Origin: Calamus simplicifolius
Taxonomy: Eukaryota > Streptophyta > Magnoliopsida > Arecales > Arecaceae
Reading direction: 5' to 3'
Assembly: GCA_900491605.1 (NCBI GenBank)
Contig: UESW01004239.1
Span: 42,632 to 106,631, forward strand
Length of the DNA: 64,000 bases
Numbering within the stretch: position 1 is the stretch's first letter; every line of letters starts with the position of its first letter. The translations under genes and the position numbers were made by a program. Shown piece by piece: positions 1 through 11,711 of the stretch. Below the pieces are notes generated by a model. It ran no database searches. It was not told the DNA's origin and saw only the letters and a program-made list of their open reading frames with translations.

Positions 1-792
1 TTAGAGTACCTTTCTTGTCAAGCCAAGCTTTGAATTTGAGACAATCTTTCTTTATATGCCCTTTCTTCTTGCAAAAGAAGCACTTGGACTCCTTCTTGTC
101 TTCTGTATGGATGGATACTTTACCCTTTCCTTTGCGTTTGGCTTTGGGAGCTTTAGTCTTTCTCTGAGTGACTAAATGTGCACTTTCTCCCATTTCTAAA
201 ATCAGCCTCCCTTCCTCTTGAACACACATGGTCAGAAGTTCATTAATTGACCATTTGTCCTTATGTGTGTTGTAAGATATTTTGAAGGGACTATACTGCT
301 GTGGGAGTGAGCTCAAAATAAAGTGCACCAAGAAAGATTCTGACATCTCAACCTCTAGGGATTTCAACTGAGCCGCAATGTCCCTCATCTTCATGATGTG
401 CTCACGCACACCTCCAACCGTAGTGAGCTTCATTGATGACAATTTTGTCATTAGGGTGCTAGCCAGTGCCTTATCTGAAGACTCAAATTGTGCATCAATA
501 GCCTTCAGAAGTTCCTTGACATTTTTGCACTCAGGAATTGAACCACGTATACTAGCAGAAATCTTAGTACGTATGAACATCATACTGAGGCGATTGGATC
601 ACTCCCATCGTTCATACGCAGCAATCTCAGCCTGAGTGCTAGTAGATGTAACTGAATGTGGTTCATCCTTCCTGATAGCATAGTCAATATCATGCACCCT
701 AATTGAAGAAGAATTCTCTTCTTCCATAATTTATAATTATCACCACTTAAATCAAAAATATCACATTTCATATCAGAAATATTAACAGGCAA
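1..792 (-). pseudogene. Ty1/copia gag polyprotein fragment
   Basis: Reading the minus strand from about 792 down gives a copia gag of the UBN2/retrotran_gag_2 type: an N-terminal block with the LSGDNYKLWK signature near 765-735, a helical capsid-like middle, a Lys/Arg-rich linker near 190-110, and a CCHC zinc knuckle (CFFC...GHIKKDC) at about 48-90. The protein would be packaged with element RNA in virus-like particles. It is broken: one base is missing near 690 (the frame shifts inside a Gly-Cys-Met-Asp stretch), and there is a TGA at 599-601 where relatives have Arg, consistent with CGA to TGA. The window edge cuts it just after the zinc knuckle, so protease, integrase and RT lie outside. 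Family assignment is firm; exact start uncertain. Confidence 0.85.
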
Positions 793-2427
793 AATAGCTG
801 CATAAAAAAATAATGTTCATGTAACTGAATTTGAGGCATATAACTTGATGTCATGTCTTACCAATGTAAACATGCAATAACATGAATCAATAACATACAA
901 TAACTACCTGTGGGCTAAGTTATTATACTCAAATAGACTCATTAACTTAATGATGTGACTAACAAATTATATTTCTTTCTTAATTTCTGTGGGTAATTAA
1001 GAAAATAATTTGTTATTGCATCCTAATTAATTATATTAGTGCAATAAAAATTCCTGTGGGATAAGATTCATTACATTAATATAATTAGTCACAATTAATG
1101 TCATCTAACCTTATGTGATCTTTGCAACTCAATATATAATTTTGATTAATCAAAGATGCTGTGGCTACTCTTTAATTAATCAAATCATATTGATCATGAC
1201 ATTTGAATTCCATTATATGCATATAGATTAACTAATTTAGCATGATTATTAAGTAGTAATCTTAATCAACGTGACATTTACAAATCAAGATCTGAGTTAA
1301 TCAAATTGGCCAGGCCAGTAAAAGAGAAGTGGGGGTCCTCCGTTGCTTTCCTTAGGTCAGTCAATGAAACCAATTAAGTAACCTCAATCTCTTTACTTTT
1401 CTAGACACCAATTGACCAATCAGACCTTGAAAGGATTTGCACTGTGATTTTACACTACCACCAAATTCATGCATAGAATAAATCTAGTATACAAAACAGA
1501 AGACAACATTTCAATTATCTATTTAATAAATTTTAAAATTATCATCTTAAGAAAAATTTTTGTTAATTAACACACGTCCGACCGTAGCTCATTATTCGCT
1601 CGGGCCAGTCTATGCAAACACTGTAGGACACTGTAGGCATAGAGACTTAGGAGGCGTATTTTAATACAAAAATTTTAAACTTAAGAAATAAATGATAAAA
1701 CTGATCAATTTGATTTTAAATCTCTTAAGAAAACCAAAGGACCCAAAGCGAGAAAATTGAAACCGCAATAGACATTTTCTCTCTTTAATATGTCACCGCA
1801 TATGGTTATGAAAGCCACTTTTTTCTCTTATGTTACCGCTTCGCTCGTGAGCAAAAATGAGCAAAAATCGGACGGCCAAGAAAAACGGAACAACAGAGGA
1901 AAAAACAGCCACTGTAGATATGAACCTGAGAGCGACCAAAAAAAAATCTGTGACGCGATAAAACCGAAAACGCACGAATTCTTTCCTTTTGAACAAAATA
2001 TGTTTCAAAAGAGGCAAAGTTTTCTAATATTGAGCTATAAATTCGGTTGCTCAAAATTTCAAAACAATAAATCAAAGTGAAGAACCGAGAAGCAAAAATC
2101 GGAACCATAAATGTAGGATTAAAAAAGAAAAGACCAAAGAGTAACCATCTCTCAAACAAACTTCATGGCGATCTATTAACTCTTCCGATATGTAGGTAGT
2201 TGGGTAAAACGCACCAAGGTATTACCAGTAGCCTCCCTTTGGTGTGTCCCTAATATCCCTACCATACATTCGTTGGGTCAAATAATCCAGGGTACTACCA
2301 GTAGCCTCCCCTTGGACTATCCCTATGTGAGAGAAATAGAGACCAAAAAGCCTACGAACAATAAAATAATCAAGTCTCCAATGATGGAAATGCTCACAAT
2401 AATAAAAAAAAAAGGCAGAGATATAAA
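793..2427 (-). other. Untranslated leader of the copia element
   Basis: AT-rich stretch between the PBS and gag of the minus-strand copia element. It has no convincing coding sequence. It contains several imperfect copies of a short block built around CTGTGGG (near 908, 987, 1053, 1160). A second pair of similar blocks containing TACCAGTAGCCTCCC lies at about 2223 and 2296. At about 1.6 kb the leader is longer than usual, so it may contain secondary insertions. Confidence 0.5.
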
Positions 2428-2439
2428 GCTCTGATACCA
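2428..2439 (-). promoter_or_regulatory. Primer-binding site of copia element
   Basis: On the minus strand this reads TGGTATCAGAGC, the initiator-tRNA-Met complement used as PBS by most plant copia elements. It starts two bases from the LTR end at 2442, which fixes orientation (minus) and the LTR boundary. Confidence 0.9.
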
Positions 2440-2441
2440 AC

Positions 2442-2975
2442 TGTAAGAAAACTATTAACAATCTACACAATATTGCATAGAGTTAATAGTTAGGATCTTT
2501 TTTATTACCTCCAGCCATTGCTTTCGATCTACCTCTAGAAGATCTGAATCAGGATCTCGATCTTCCTCTCGATGGATCTTGATCTTCCTCCTCTGTATGG
2601 ATCTTGATCTTCCTCCTCTCGATGAATCTTAATCTTCCTCCTCTCTATGGATCTTGATCTTCCTCCTCCTCTCTATGGATCTTGATTGAGCGCTTCAATC
2701 AATGAGCTATCGCACTCTGATGGTATATGCCCTCAGGATGTGCTCTTGATCAGGGACCCAATGCCTCCGCTTGTTTTGATTTTTTTTTCTTTCGATAACA
2801 TTGTCTCGAAAGCCTTAGGAAGGGATCCCTATTTAAAGAGATACTCAAATCCCTTTCATTCCACCGCCTGCTCCCATCAAGCAGGCGTTTAACATTTAAG
2901 GGGCCGTTATCACTTATTAATTAGTGGAAACAATCGTAATAAAAATAGGACCATCTATTGCGATGGGTTATTACA
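2442..2975 (-). repeat. 5' LTR of Ty1/copia element (534 bp)
   Basis: The boundaries are set by the adjacent PBS on one side and by matching termini: the plus strand begins TGTAAGAAA and the minus strand begins TGTAATAACC, giving a TGTAA inverted repeat with TG...CA ends. A TTTAAATAGGGATCC promoter-like box lies on the minus strand near 2825-2840. A run of imperfect GATCTTGATCTTCCTCCTC repeats lies at 2535-2690. The partner 3' LTR would be left of the window. Confidence 0.8.
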
Positions 2976-4724
2976 TTCTTCCCCTTGTCTGCCACCATCT
3001 CTTTCAACCCCCGATAAAACCCTTGCCCCAACCCTAACCCGCCCTCGCCCAGCACCCTCGGCCGCAAGAGAGTGTAATAACCACCCTCACCCACCGGCCA
3101 CCGCCCTCGGCCGAGAGCAAAATACCCAAGACGGGGGGCGCGGGCTGATTTAGCCAACGGGGAAAGGAGAGGAGCTTCGATTCGAGCGGAAGATTTGGCT
3201 CGTTTTTATTTGACTTTTGAAAGTGAAAAATTTCGGCATCCGTGAGAGGGAAGAAAGAGAATACATTAGTGAGCGACAGAAGTTTTAAAATTTTAAATTA
3301 TACTGAGACGTTGAACCCTTAAAATTTGATCTAACGGTTTAAAAATATATATATATTATTTAAAAATATATTTAATATAAGATTTTTTTAAAAAAAATAT
3401 TAGCTGTTTTATTAACCATTTAAATCACTTCATAAAATTATTTCAATAATTTATTAATATATAATGTCACTATTTTTTAAAGTATCAATAAAAAATATGG
3501 AAACATATTCAAAAGTTAAAAAATGAAGGCAAATAATTTATTATATATAATTTTAAAGTATTCTTAGTTATAAAATCCAAACATTCCAATATTTTATCCA
3601 CAAGAAATATAAATTGCTGAGGTTGAGGTAAAGAAAATATTAATCACCTATTTGTTGAGTTTCGACTCCCATAGGCGGCCCTCTCTTTACTTCTCCGACC
3701 ACTCCTTCCACTGAAGTGGCTGTCTAGGGAGGCGTGCGAGGCTGTTGGGCCTCGCACATCAACGGCAGCTCCATAGCATGGCCGTGCTCTTCTTCCCCAA
3801 AAATATTCAACAAATAAAAATAGAAACAAAAAAAAGGAGAAAATCAAGAATAAAGATTAAAAAATTACCTTGTTTGCTCGTCCCCAAGTATTTAAATCGC
3901 TCAGACAAAGGAGAGGGAAGCCCGACAGTCAAATAGAAATGGGCGGCTCGGACGGAGGAGAGGGAAGCTCGATGATCAAATGAAACGGGCACTAGGCGAT
4001 AGGAATTGATTTAAGTTTAATTTATAAGAAAAGGATTTATAGTATTTAAATATTTTTATAATAAAATTATGAACAAAAAGTTGGGATCATAGTGGTTATG
4101 ATAGTGAGTTTTTTAAGGTTTGAACGATTAGAATTTGATCTAAGATTTGAAATTTGGATTTGTTCACAAATTTAAGGTTTGAAATTTGATCTAAGATTTG
4201 AATGAAATGGGCACTACGCCCTATGAGAGGGAAGAAACTGGTGAGCAAGCGGCAGAAGCTTTGAAATTTGGATTTGTTTAAAGATCTTGAACGATTAGAA
4301 TTTGATCTAGCGGTTCAAAAAAAATTTTAGCATTACAAAGGTCAGTGGGTGGTTGTTAGTCAAATTTAGGTCCAGCAATCTTGACTTATTAATAGGTCAA
4401 GTTGGGTCGGCTTAAATGAGGTTGATCTAACCCAAACAATTGATTGCTTATTTGGTCACTCTTTAACTACCACATAATTTTTCTTATTACATAGCCTGTT
4501 GTCCTTTACCTAATTTATGTAATAAGCTCAAACCTTTTATCCTATATTACATAAAACCTTAACCTTTGTAATTGCCATCATATTTAATTGCCACCATCTT
4601 TAACATAAAGCAAGAGATGGGAATTTCCTACTTGTTATCCTATAATCTTAAATACTATACAACCTTTGTTATTTGCCACAACCTAGCAAACCGAGTTGAT
4701 GGTTCATGAAACAACTTAATAGGA
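2976..4724. other. AT-rich intergenic spacer with a diverged direct repeat
   Basis: No gene seen. Two diverged copies of a block of about 120 bp (around 3230-3350 and 4215-4330) share phrases such as GAGAGGGAAGAAA, GAGCGACAGAAG and AATTTGATCTAACGGTT. Another partial copy lies near 4110-4200. A GC-richer patch at 3010-3130 contains CCGCCCTCGGCC-like phrases without recognisable coding. A short AT-rich element may have duplicated here. Confidence 0.4.
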
Positions 4725-7700
4725 TTTTTCGAGGGATTATTTTTATTAATAACTCATTAATTCTGAGGGATTTTTCAAGGGATTATTTTATCAATTTTTT
4801 TTACAAATAAGCCATTTATTATAGAAATATCCCTCGAAAAATTCCTCGCAAAATCATCAAAAAATCCAAAACCCTCGGAAATTAATTTTGCGAGGGATTT
4901 TTTCGAGGGATTTTTTTCATCAAAAATTCTATTAATAACTCATTAATGAAAAAGAAATCCCTTGGAAAATTCCTCACAAAATTAATTTCCAAGGGATTTT
5001 CCGAGAGATATTTTTATCATTTTTTTTACAAACAAGTTTATTATTGAAATATCTCTCAAAAAATTCCTCAAAAAATCATCAAAAAATCCCTCGGAAATTA
5101 GTTTTGCGAGGGATTTTCCGAGGGATTTTTTTCATCAAAAATTTTATTAATAACTTATTAATGAAAAAGAAATCCCTCGAAAAATCCCTCGCAAAATTAA
5201 TTTCCGAGGGATTTTTCAAGGGATATTTTTTATCAATTTTTTTTGCAAACAAGTTTATTATTGAAATATCCCTCAAAAAATCCCTCGGAAATTAGTTTTG
5301 CGAGGGATTTTTTGAGGGATTTTTTTCATCAAAATTTTTTTAATAACTCATTAATGAAAAAGAAATACCTCGGAAAATTTCTCGCAAAATTAATTTTTAA
5401 GGAATTTTCCGAGGGATATTTTTTATCAATTTTTTTACAAATAAGCCATTTATTATTGAAATATCCCTCAAAAAATTTCTTGAAAAATCATCAAAAAATC
5501 CCTCGGAAAATCCCTCGGAAATTAATTTTCGAAGAATATTTTTTATCTTTTTTTACAAATAAGCCATTTATTATTGAAATATCCCTCAAAAAATCCCTCG
5601 AAAAATCATCAAAAAATCCCTCAGAAAATAGTTTTGCAAGGAATTTTTCAAGGGATTTTTTTCATCAAAAATTTTATTAATAACTCAATAATGAAAAAGA
5701 AATCCCTCGAAAAATACCTCACAAAATTAATTTCTGAGGGATTTTCTGAGAGATATTTTTTATCAATTTTTTTTACAAAGAAGCCATTTATTATTGAAAT
5801 ATCTCTCAAAAAATCCCTTAGAAAATCATCAAAAAATCCCTCAAACAATCCCTCGGAAATTAGTTTTACGAGGGATTTTCCAAGGAATTTTTTTCATCAA
5901 AAATTTATTAATAACTCATTAATGAAAAAAAAATCCCTCAAAAAATCCCTTGAAAAATTAATTTCTAAGGAATTTTTCGAGGGATATTTTTTATCAATTT
6001 TTTTTACAAACAAGCCATTTATTATTAAAATATCCCTCAAAAAATCCCTCAACAAATCATCAAAAAATCCCTCAAAAAATCCCTCCAAAATTAATTTCCA
6101 AGGGATTTTCCAAGAGATATTTTTTATCAATTTTTTTTTTACAAACAAGCCATTTATTATTGAAATATCCCTTGAAAAAGCCCTCGAAAAATCATCAAAA
6201 AAATCCCTTGAATTTTTTATTAATGAGTTATTAATAAAATTTTTGATGAAAAAAAATCCCTTGGAAATAGTTTTGTGAGGGATTTTTCGAGGGATTTTTT
6301 TCATCAAAAATTTTATTAATAACTCATTAATGAAAAAGAAATCCCTCGAAAAATCCCTCACAAAATTAATTTTCGGGGGATTTTTCTATGGATATTTTTT
6401 ATCAATTTTTTTTATAAATAAGCCATTTATTAAAATATCCCTCAGAAAATTCCCTGAAAAATCATCAAAATGTCCCTCAAAAAATCCCTCAGAAATTAGT
6501 TTTGCGAGGAATTTTTGAGAGATTTTTTCATCAAAAATTTTATTAATAACTCATTAATGAAAAAGAAATCCCTCACAAAATTAATTTCTGAGGGATTTTT
6601 TGAGGGATATTTTTTATCAATTTTTTTTACAAAGAAGCCATTTATTATTGAAATATTCCTCTAAAAATCCCTCAGAAAATCATCAAAAAATCCTTCAGAC
6701 AATCCCTCAAAAATTGTTTTGCGAGGGATTTTTTGAGGGATTTTTTTATCAAAAATTTTATTAATAACTCATTAATGAGAAAGAAATCCCTCGCAAAATT
6801 AATTTTTGAGGGATTTTTCGAGGGATATTTTTATCAAATTTTTTTTACAAACAAACCATTTATTATTGAAATATCCATCATAAAATCCCTCAAAAATCAT
6901 CAAAAAATCCCTCAAAAAATCCCTCAAAAATTAATTTCTGAGGGATTTTCTGAGGGATATTTTTTATCAATTTTTTTTACAAACAAGCCATTTATTATTG
7001 AAATATCCCTCGGAAAAGCCTCGAAAAATCATCAAAAAAATCCCTTGGATTTTTCATTAATGAGTTATTAATAAAATTTTTGATGAAATAAATCCCTCAA
7101 AAATTAGTTTTGTGAGGAATTTTTTGAGGGATTTTTTTATCAAAAATTTTATTAATAACTCATTAATGAAAAAGAAATCCCTCGAAAAATCCCTCAAAAA
7201 TTAATTTCTGAGGGATTTTTTGATGGATATTTTTATCAATTTTTTTTACAAACAAGCCATTTATTATTGAAATATCCCTTAAAAAATCCCTTAGAAAATC
7301 ATCAAATGTCCCTCAAAAAATCCCTTGAAAATTAGTTTTGCGAGGGATTTTCTGAGGGATTTTTTTTATCAAAAATTTTATTAATAACTCATTAATAAAA
7401 AGAAATCCCTCGCAAAATCCCTCACAAAATTAATTTTTGAGGGATTTTTTGAGGGATATTTTTTATCAATTTTTTTAGAAACAAGCCATATATTATTGAA
7501 ATATCCCTCGGACAATCTGTCAAAAAATCCCTCGAAAATTAAATTTTGTGAGGGATTTTTTTATTGGAATTTTTTTACAAAGAACCCATTTATGTTAGAA
7601 ATATCCTCGAAAAATCCCTTAGAAAATTAATTTTGCAACGGATTTTGTGAGAAAATATTTTTTATCATAAAATTTTATAATTTATATTTTTTGTCGGAAA

Positions 7701-7770
7701 ATCCCTTGGAATTGCGAGGGATTTTTTTTCCTTGGTAAAATCCCTCGGTAAATCACACTTTTCTAGTAGT
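4725..7770. repeat. Higher-order array of inverted/direct repeats, CACTA-subterminal type
   Basis: About 3 kb built from AAATCCCTCGNAAA and its complement, alternating every 10-30 bases. The recognisable module is roughly 220 bp and contains ACAAGCCATTTATTATTG followed by AAATATCCCTC. Anchor positions of that phrase are about 4811, 5030, 5248, 5445, 5563, 5783, 6014, 6149, 6422, 6637, 6856, 6987, 7256 and 7486. The spacings 220/231/135/273 recur as 215/219/131/269, showing a higher-order unit of about 0.85 kb. Each higher-order unit carries one inverted piece (near 6210-6245 and 7050-7090). Dense short repeats in both orientations next to a CACTA-like terminus are typical of CACTA DNA transposon subterminal regions. 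Long Lys/Phe-rich reading frames here are by-products of the repeat. Confidence 0.75.
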
Positions 7771-7773
7771 AAT
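7748..7773 (-). repeat. CACTA-like terminal inverted repeat end
   Basis: The minus strand reads ACTACTAGAAAAGTGTGA and leads straight into the array. This matches the CACTACTAGAAAA terminal consensus of plant CACTA (En/Spm-type) transposons except for the first C. No matching opposite terminus is visible near 4725, so the left end is lost or truncated. Confidence 0.55.
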
Positions 7774-8150
7774 CTAGATAGACTACGACAAAGTCATCTA
7801 GAAAGTCATATAGGATGTCTGTCATGAAATTGCAGAAGGTAGTCGGTGCGTTCGTCAGGCCAAAGGCATGATGAACTCGAATGAGCCGTACCGGATCACA
7901 CACGTCGTCTTTGATTCATCTCCTGGCGCAATACACACCTGCTAATATCCAGAGCGTAGATCCAATTTGCTGAAGTATTCTGCCTTCAAAAGACGATCGA
8001 ACAGATATGCTGCATTGGGCACCGGGTAGCGATTCTTCACAGTGACCTTGTTCAGGGCTCGATAGTCCACACACATGCGTAGTGATCTATCCTTTTTGCG
8101 CTAAAAAGGATCGATGCTCTGAAAGGGGCACGGGATTGCTGAATCAGCCC
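7771..8150 (-). pseudogene. Element A reverse transcriptase fragment (Ty3/gypsy)
   Basis: The minus strand encodes the N-terminal half of a gypsy RT. It starts with the AELKELRTQLDELLAAGLIQ motif (about 8190-8130), continues through degenerate finger/palm blocks, and ends with FLDDFVVVYL, the equivalent of the catalytic YxDD box, at about 7800-7775. Several frameshifts separate the blocks. Coding stops within about 10 codons of the catalytic motif because the CACTA-like array begins. The rest of RT, RNase H, integrase and the 3' LTR of this element are not found on the far side of the array. Confidence 0.8.
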
Positions 8151-9272
8151 CGCGGCCAGTAACTCATCCAGCTGAGTGCGCAGTTCCTTCAGTTCTGCAG
8201 GGCCCGCGCTCCGGGCTCCAGCTCGATTCGATGGTCGTGCGTGCATCGTGACGGTAATTCCTTCGGTAGCTCGTTGGGCATAAGATCGGTGAACTCCTGT
8301 AGTATCTCCCCCACCTGCGCTGGCACCTCCTCTGTATCCTTCGATTCGGGTTGAACCTGGACTAGTGCCGCGACATATGTCTGGTCTCCTTTCCTTAGGC
8401 CTTTATTGAGCTGCTTAGTGGATATCAGCCCGCTATCTGGAACTGTGCACGAACTAGTGTTGCCCATCTTCTGCTTTGCAATGGTTGACTGCCGCTGCTC
8501 TCTTCCTTAGCGGCTGGTGGCAATGCTGAAACGAACCCGGTGCTGTCCTCTGATCTATCAGCATGCCATTGAGATATAGCATGATCATTACCTTAGCTGC
8601 CTTGAAGAACTCCAGGCTAAGTATGATCTGAAAGTTGTCAAGTGGGATCACCAAAAAGCTGCACAGCCCTTTCCAGGGGCCGACTTCTAGATCAGCCTTT
8701 GCAAGGCCATTCACCCTCGCTGCCTTCGAGTTGATGGCCTTTATCATGGTTGCAACGGTGAAAGTCTGCAATCCTAACTCCTTCGCTATGTCTTCCGCGA
8801 TGAAGTTTTCGGTGGCACCCGTATCAATCATGGCCCTCAGCTGGTGGCCATTGACCTTCACCGAAACATAAAGAAGCCCTTTGCAGGATGGCGGCTTCCT
8901 GGTGACAAGCGCATTAATCGCTTGCAACGGGTTCACCCGAGAGGGTCCCTCTGAGTCATTGGATTCCTCGACCAGTTGGGAGATCAAGGCCATGAGCTTT
9001 CCCTTCTTCTGATAGTCGCGCGTCCGATGTGCACCTCCGCAGATAAAACAGCCTTGGGGCTGCTCAGATTTGGTCATGGTATCCTTAGACTGCTGAGTAG
9101 TTCCCTTCTCTTTTCGGGCTGTCGTCTTCTTCTTCTTCCCTTGCTTCTTGGGGCGAGACGTCTTGCCCTCCTTGGCTTTAGCCTTCTGCTTGCCAGCGGC
9201 GGGGGTAGGCGTAGTGGTACGAAAGTCGATGAAGCTCTCGGCAACAGCCATCACCGAATTGAGATCTTTCAC
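8151..9272 (-). pseudogene. Element A gag C-terminus, protease and RT linker
   Basis: The main frame (9272-8454, minus) carries a basic Lys-rich stretch, a zinc knuckle and a retroviral-type aspartic protease. The knuckle reads CFICGGAHRTRDY, so the last Cys of CCHC is replaced by Tyr (TAT for TGT). The protease contains MIDTGATENFI around 8825, the catalytic D-T-G, followed by an LSLEFF block in the position usually held by LG(M/I)DF. A second frame (8467-8189) continues into the acidic linker that precedes RT (LPKELP...DHRIELEPG). The protease would cleave the gag-pol polyprotein within the particle. The frameshift near 8460 and the altered knuckle show the copy is dead. Lineage resembles chromoviruses; not assigned further. 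Confidence 0.82.
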
Positions 9273-10023
9273 TCCTTACCTTTGCAGCTCCACATGCACC
9301 CAATTCTGTAACCCCGATTGAAAGTTGAACAAATTGTCGGCTTCAGACATGTCTGGTATGTCGAGTAGCAATGAGCTGAACTCCTTGACGTAGTCTCGAT
9401 GGAACCTATCTGCTTCAGCTTCTTCAGTTGGTCCCTCGCCACCCATGTGACGTTGTGAGGGAGAAACTGAATCTTCAACTCTTCTTTGAGGGCCTCCCAA
9501 GTTGTAATTCCTAGCCTATCGGCATTTTGATCCTCCGTGTTGCGAGTACGCCACCATAGCTTGGCATCACCAGCAAGGAACATGCTGGCGAGGCAGATTC
9601 GCTGCGCTTCCGATATATTCATTGCTAGGAAGAACTCCTCCACGTCCCATACGAAGTTCTCCAGTTCCTTGGCATTGTGTGCGCCGCTGAATGGCTTCGG
9701 ATCAGGTACACGGATTTGGGATGGATGTGGTTGATTCGCATAGGGTTGGCGTGCGTGCTCTCTCCTGAGGGCATCCACTTCGTCTCCCAGCTCCTTGATG
9801 CGATTCAGAACCTCCTCTAGAACAACATCTCTTCCATCCTGTTGGCCTTCATTGGAAGAGCTTGGCCCGGCTCCATGATCTGGTTGTGCCGGGATTGCTG
9901 CTGGATCTGATTGATCTGCTGCTGCTGCTCCAAGGATCGGGTGATGAGATCAGTAAACCCACCCTCTGGAGGAATCCCGACAATAGCCTCGAGCCTTGCT
10001 GTTCAATCGTTGTGATTCACCAT
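9273..10023 (-). pseudogene. Element A gag, capsid region
   Basis: The best start is the ATG at 10023 (minus), shortly after the PBS. The product opens with a Gln-rich coiled-coil segment (near 9960-9880), then a retrotransposon gag domain with LENFVWDVEEFF, LASMFLAGDAKLWWRTR and LKKLKQIGSI blocks between 9690 and 9400. One frameshift lies near 9830-9790 and another near 9400, after GSI, where the capsid continues in the neighbouring frame (RDYVKEFSSLLLDI, 9400-9276). It would form the particle shell and bind element RNA. Confidence 0.82.
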
Positions 10024-10075
10024 GGTTTATTTTTAGAAGAAAAAAAATATGCTCCTTGGGTTCTTGTATTGAACG

Positions 10076-10090
10076 CGCTCTGATACCCTC
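10076..10090 (-). promoter_or_regulatory. Primer-binding site of element A
   Basis: The minus strand reads GGGTATCAGAGCGCG, a slightly altered TGGTATCAGAGC-type PBS located just inside the LTR end at 10093. Confidence 0.7.
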
Positions 10091-10092
10091 TT

Positions 10093-11711
10093 TGTCACCC
10101 GGCTAGGTATGGGCTATTTTTTTTTCTAAATATGGAAGCGTCCTAGCAGGGGACTGGCCTTAGCACGCCTCGTGCTAAGTCAGCCTCTCTCTCTATCTCA
10201 GAGTTGTTGCACAATAGGCTAGGGTAAGGTTGATCGAGACCTCCCCCTACAGGAACCCCAAGAACCCCAATCAGAAATCAAGATCAATGCCCAGCCCAAC
10301 ACAAGATGTACAGGGTAAACTCTACCCCAACCTCTTTTATTAATAACAATCCCAAGAGGAAGACAAGATGACTATGTGCCATAGCGCTACAAGAAATCTC
10401 TCACCGATCTCTCCCTTACCTTGCCTTTATGCTATAAGATCACTCACCCGTAACCCATAGATGATCGCCCATAGGAAGCTCCTCAACGGCGGAGCCGTCT
10501 CTTCTCTTTCTCCTCCTTCTCGCCCAAGGTGGAGAATAGAAGATGCCTTCAATAACTTGATGGCATTGAATTGGATTCTATTTGATTCCCCTCTATTGTA
10601 TATCCTTCCGAAGACCTCTGACCTCTTATTTATAAGTGCAGCCACCGCCTTATCCAATGCTTATCCCGTCCTTAGCCTTATCTTCATGCACCACCTCAAA
10701 CAATGCTCCGCCTAATCTCTTCCAAGACTTATCCCTTGATGGCCATTGGATAGGCTGACGAAGGGATCAAGTTGCAGCTGGGTTGACGCCTCAATTCTTC
10801 ATCCAAAAAGCTCCAACGGTGACTTTGGATAATGGCCAAAATATCCTCAACTAACTCTCCAAAATCTTATCTAAATCTTCATGTTTGTTGCTTATGGATA
10901 ATGGCTGATTTGCCCCTCCAAAATCTACTGGCTGGAGTCCCAAATCTTACCCATAAGATAAGGTTTGGATTTTTCTGATAATGATGGATTTGCCCCTCAA
11001 AAATCATTGGCTGGACGTTTGGGCGGTTGTAGACCGTTTCTGGGCAGTTATGGGCGCGCCTAGGCACTGGGTGCGCTTGAGTGTCGGCCGTTGGGCGCAC
11101 GCCCGCCTGGCATGCACCAACGGTCGGGCAGGCCGCCTGCCCGCTCGCCCGAGCTCACTGCCTGCCCACCCGCATGCTGATGCGCTGCCCGGTTGGCCGC
11201 CTGCCAGCCGGGCGTGCATGGAAGGCTGTCTGGGCATGCGTGTGCGCAAGGAGCCACCTGTGCCTGGGTGCGCGGCCGTCTGCGCATGCCTGGGCACACG
11301 GCCAGGATGGCCAGCACGCGCCTAGGCGCGCTGCAGGGCTGGCCTGCGTGCGCAGCCAGCCTAGCCTGCGCATGCGGGTGCGTTTGCCTTGCCAAGCTCT
11401 GCACCGCTAAGGAATGGCTCCGGATCTTCTTCGGCCATGCACGCCTTGTTGAAATTGGGCTTGCTAATGCCGACTCCGCATGCCATCGCGTCTGAAAAAT
11501 GAATCCGCATCCGGCCTTGGCGCTTGGATCACCAACCTCGCGCCATGTGTCTAACTAAGTGTGGAGCTCGCCGGCCCTTCAGACGGACGTGCGCATCCCG
11601 TGGCACTGTCAACCTCCGTCCTGGCAGGTCCTCGGCCACCTGCCTTGTCCGCGATGCGCACCGCGGGCTGCGCTATGGCCCTCCTGGCCGTGCGCATCAC
11701 TGGGGCGGTGA
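10093..11711 (-). repeat. 5' LTR of gypsy element A (about 1.6 kb)
   Basis: The plus strand begins TGTCACCCGGC and ends GGGCGGTGACA, a TGTCAC inverted repeat with TG...CA ends. The PBS is adjacent at one side and the interrupted gag of element B at the other. A CTTATAAATAAG TATA-like box is on the minus strand near 10625-10640. The U3 part (about 11030-11700) is very GC-rich, with many GCGCGCC and TGGGC phrases that leave long spurious reading frames on both strands. Confidence 0.75.

Noticed and set aside
378..635. An 85-residue plus-strand frame over the copia gag
   Set aside because: Antisense shadow of gag; the minus strand carries the capsid and zinc-knuckle motifs.
3020..3060. Telomere-like CCCTAACCC
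   Set aside because: A single occurrence in GC-rich sequence, no tandem array.
5044..7071. Lys/Phe/Ile-rich frames of 80-234 residues on both strands
   Set aside because: Pure products of the GAGGGATTT repeat array: same peptide in both strands and several frames, no start context.
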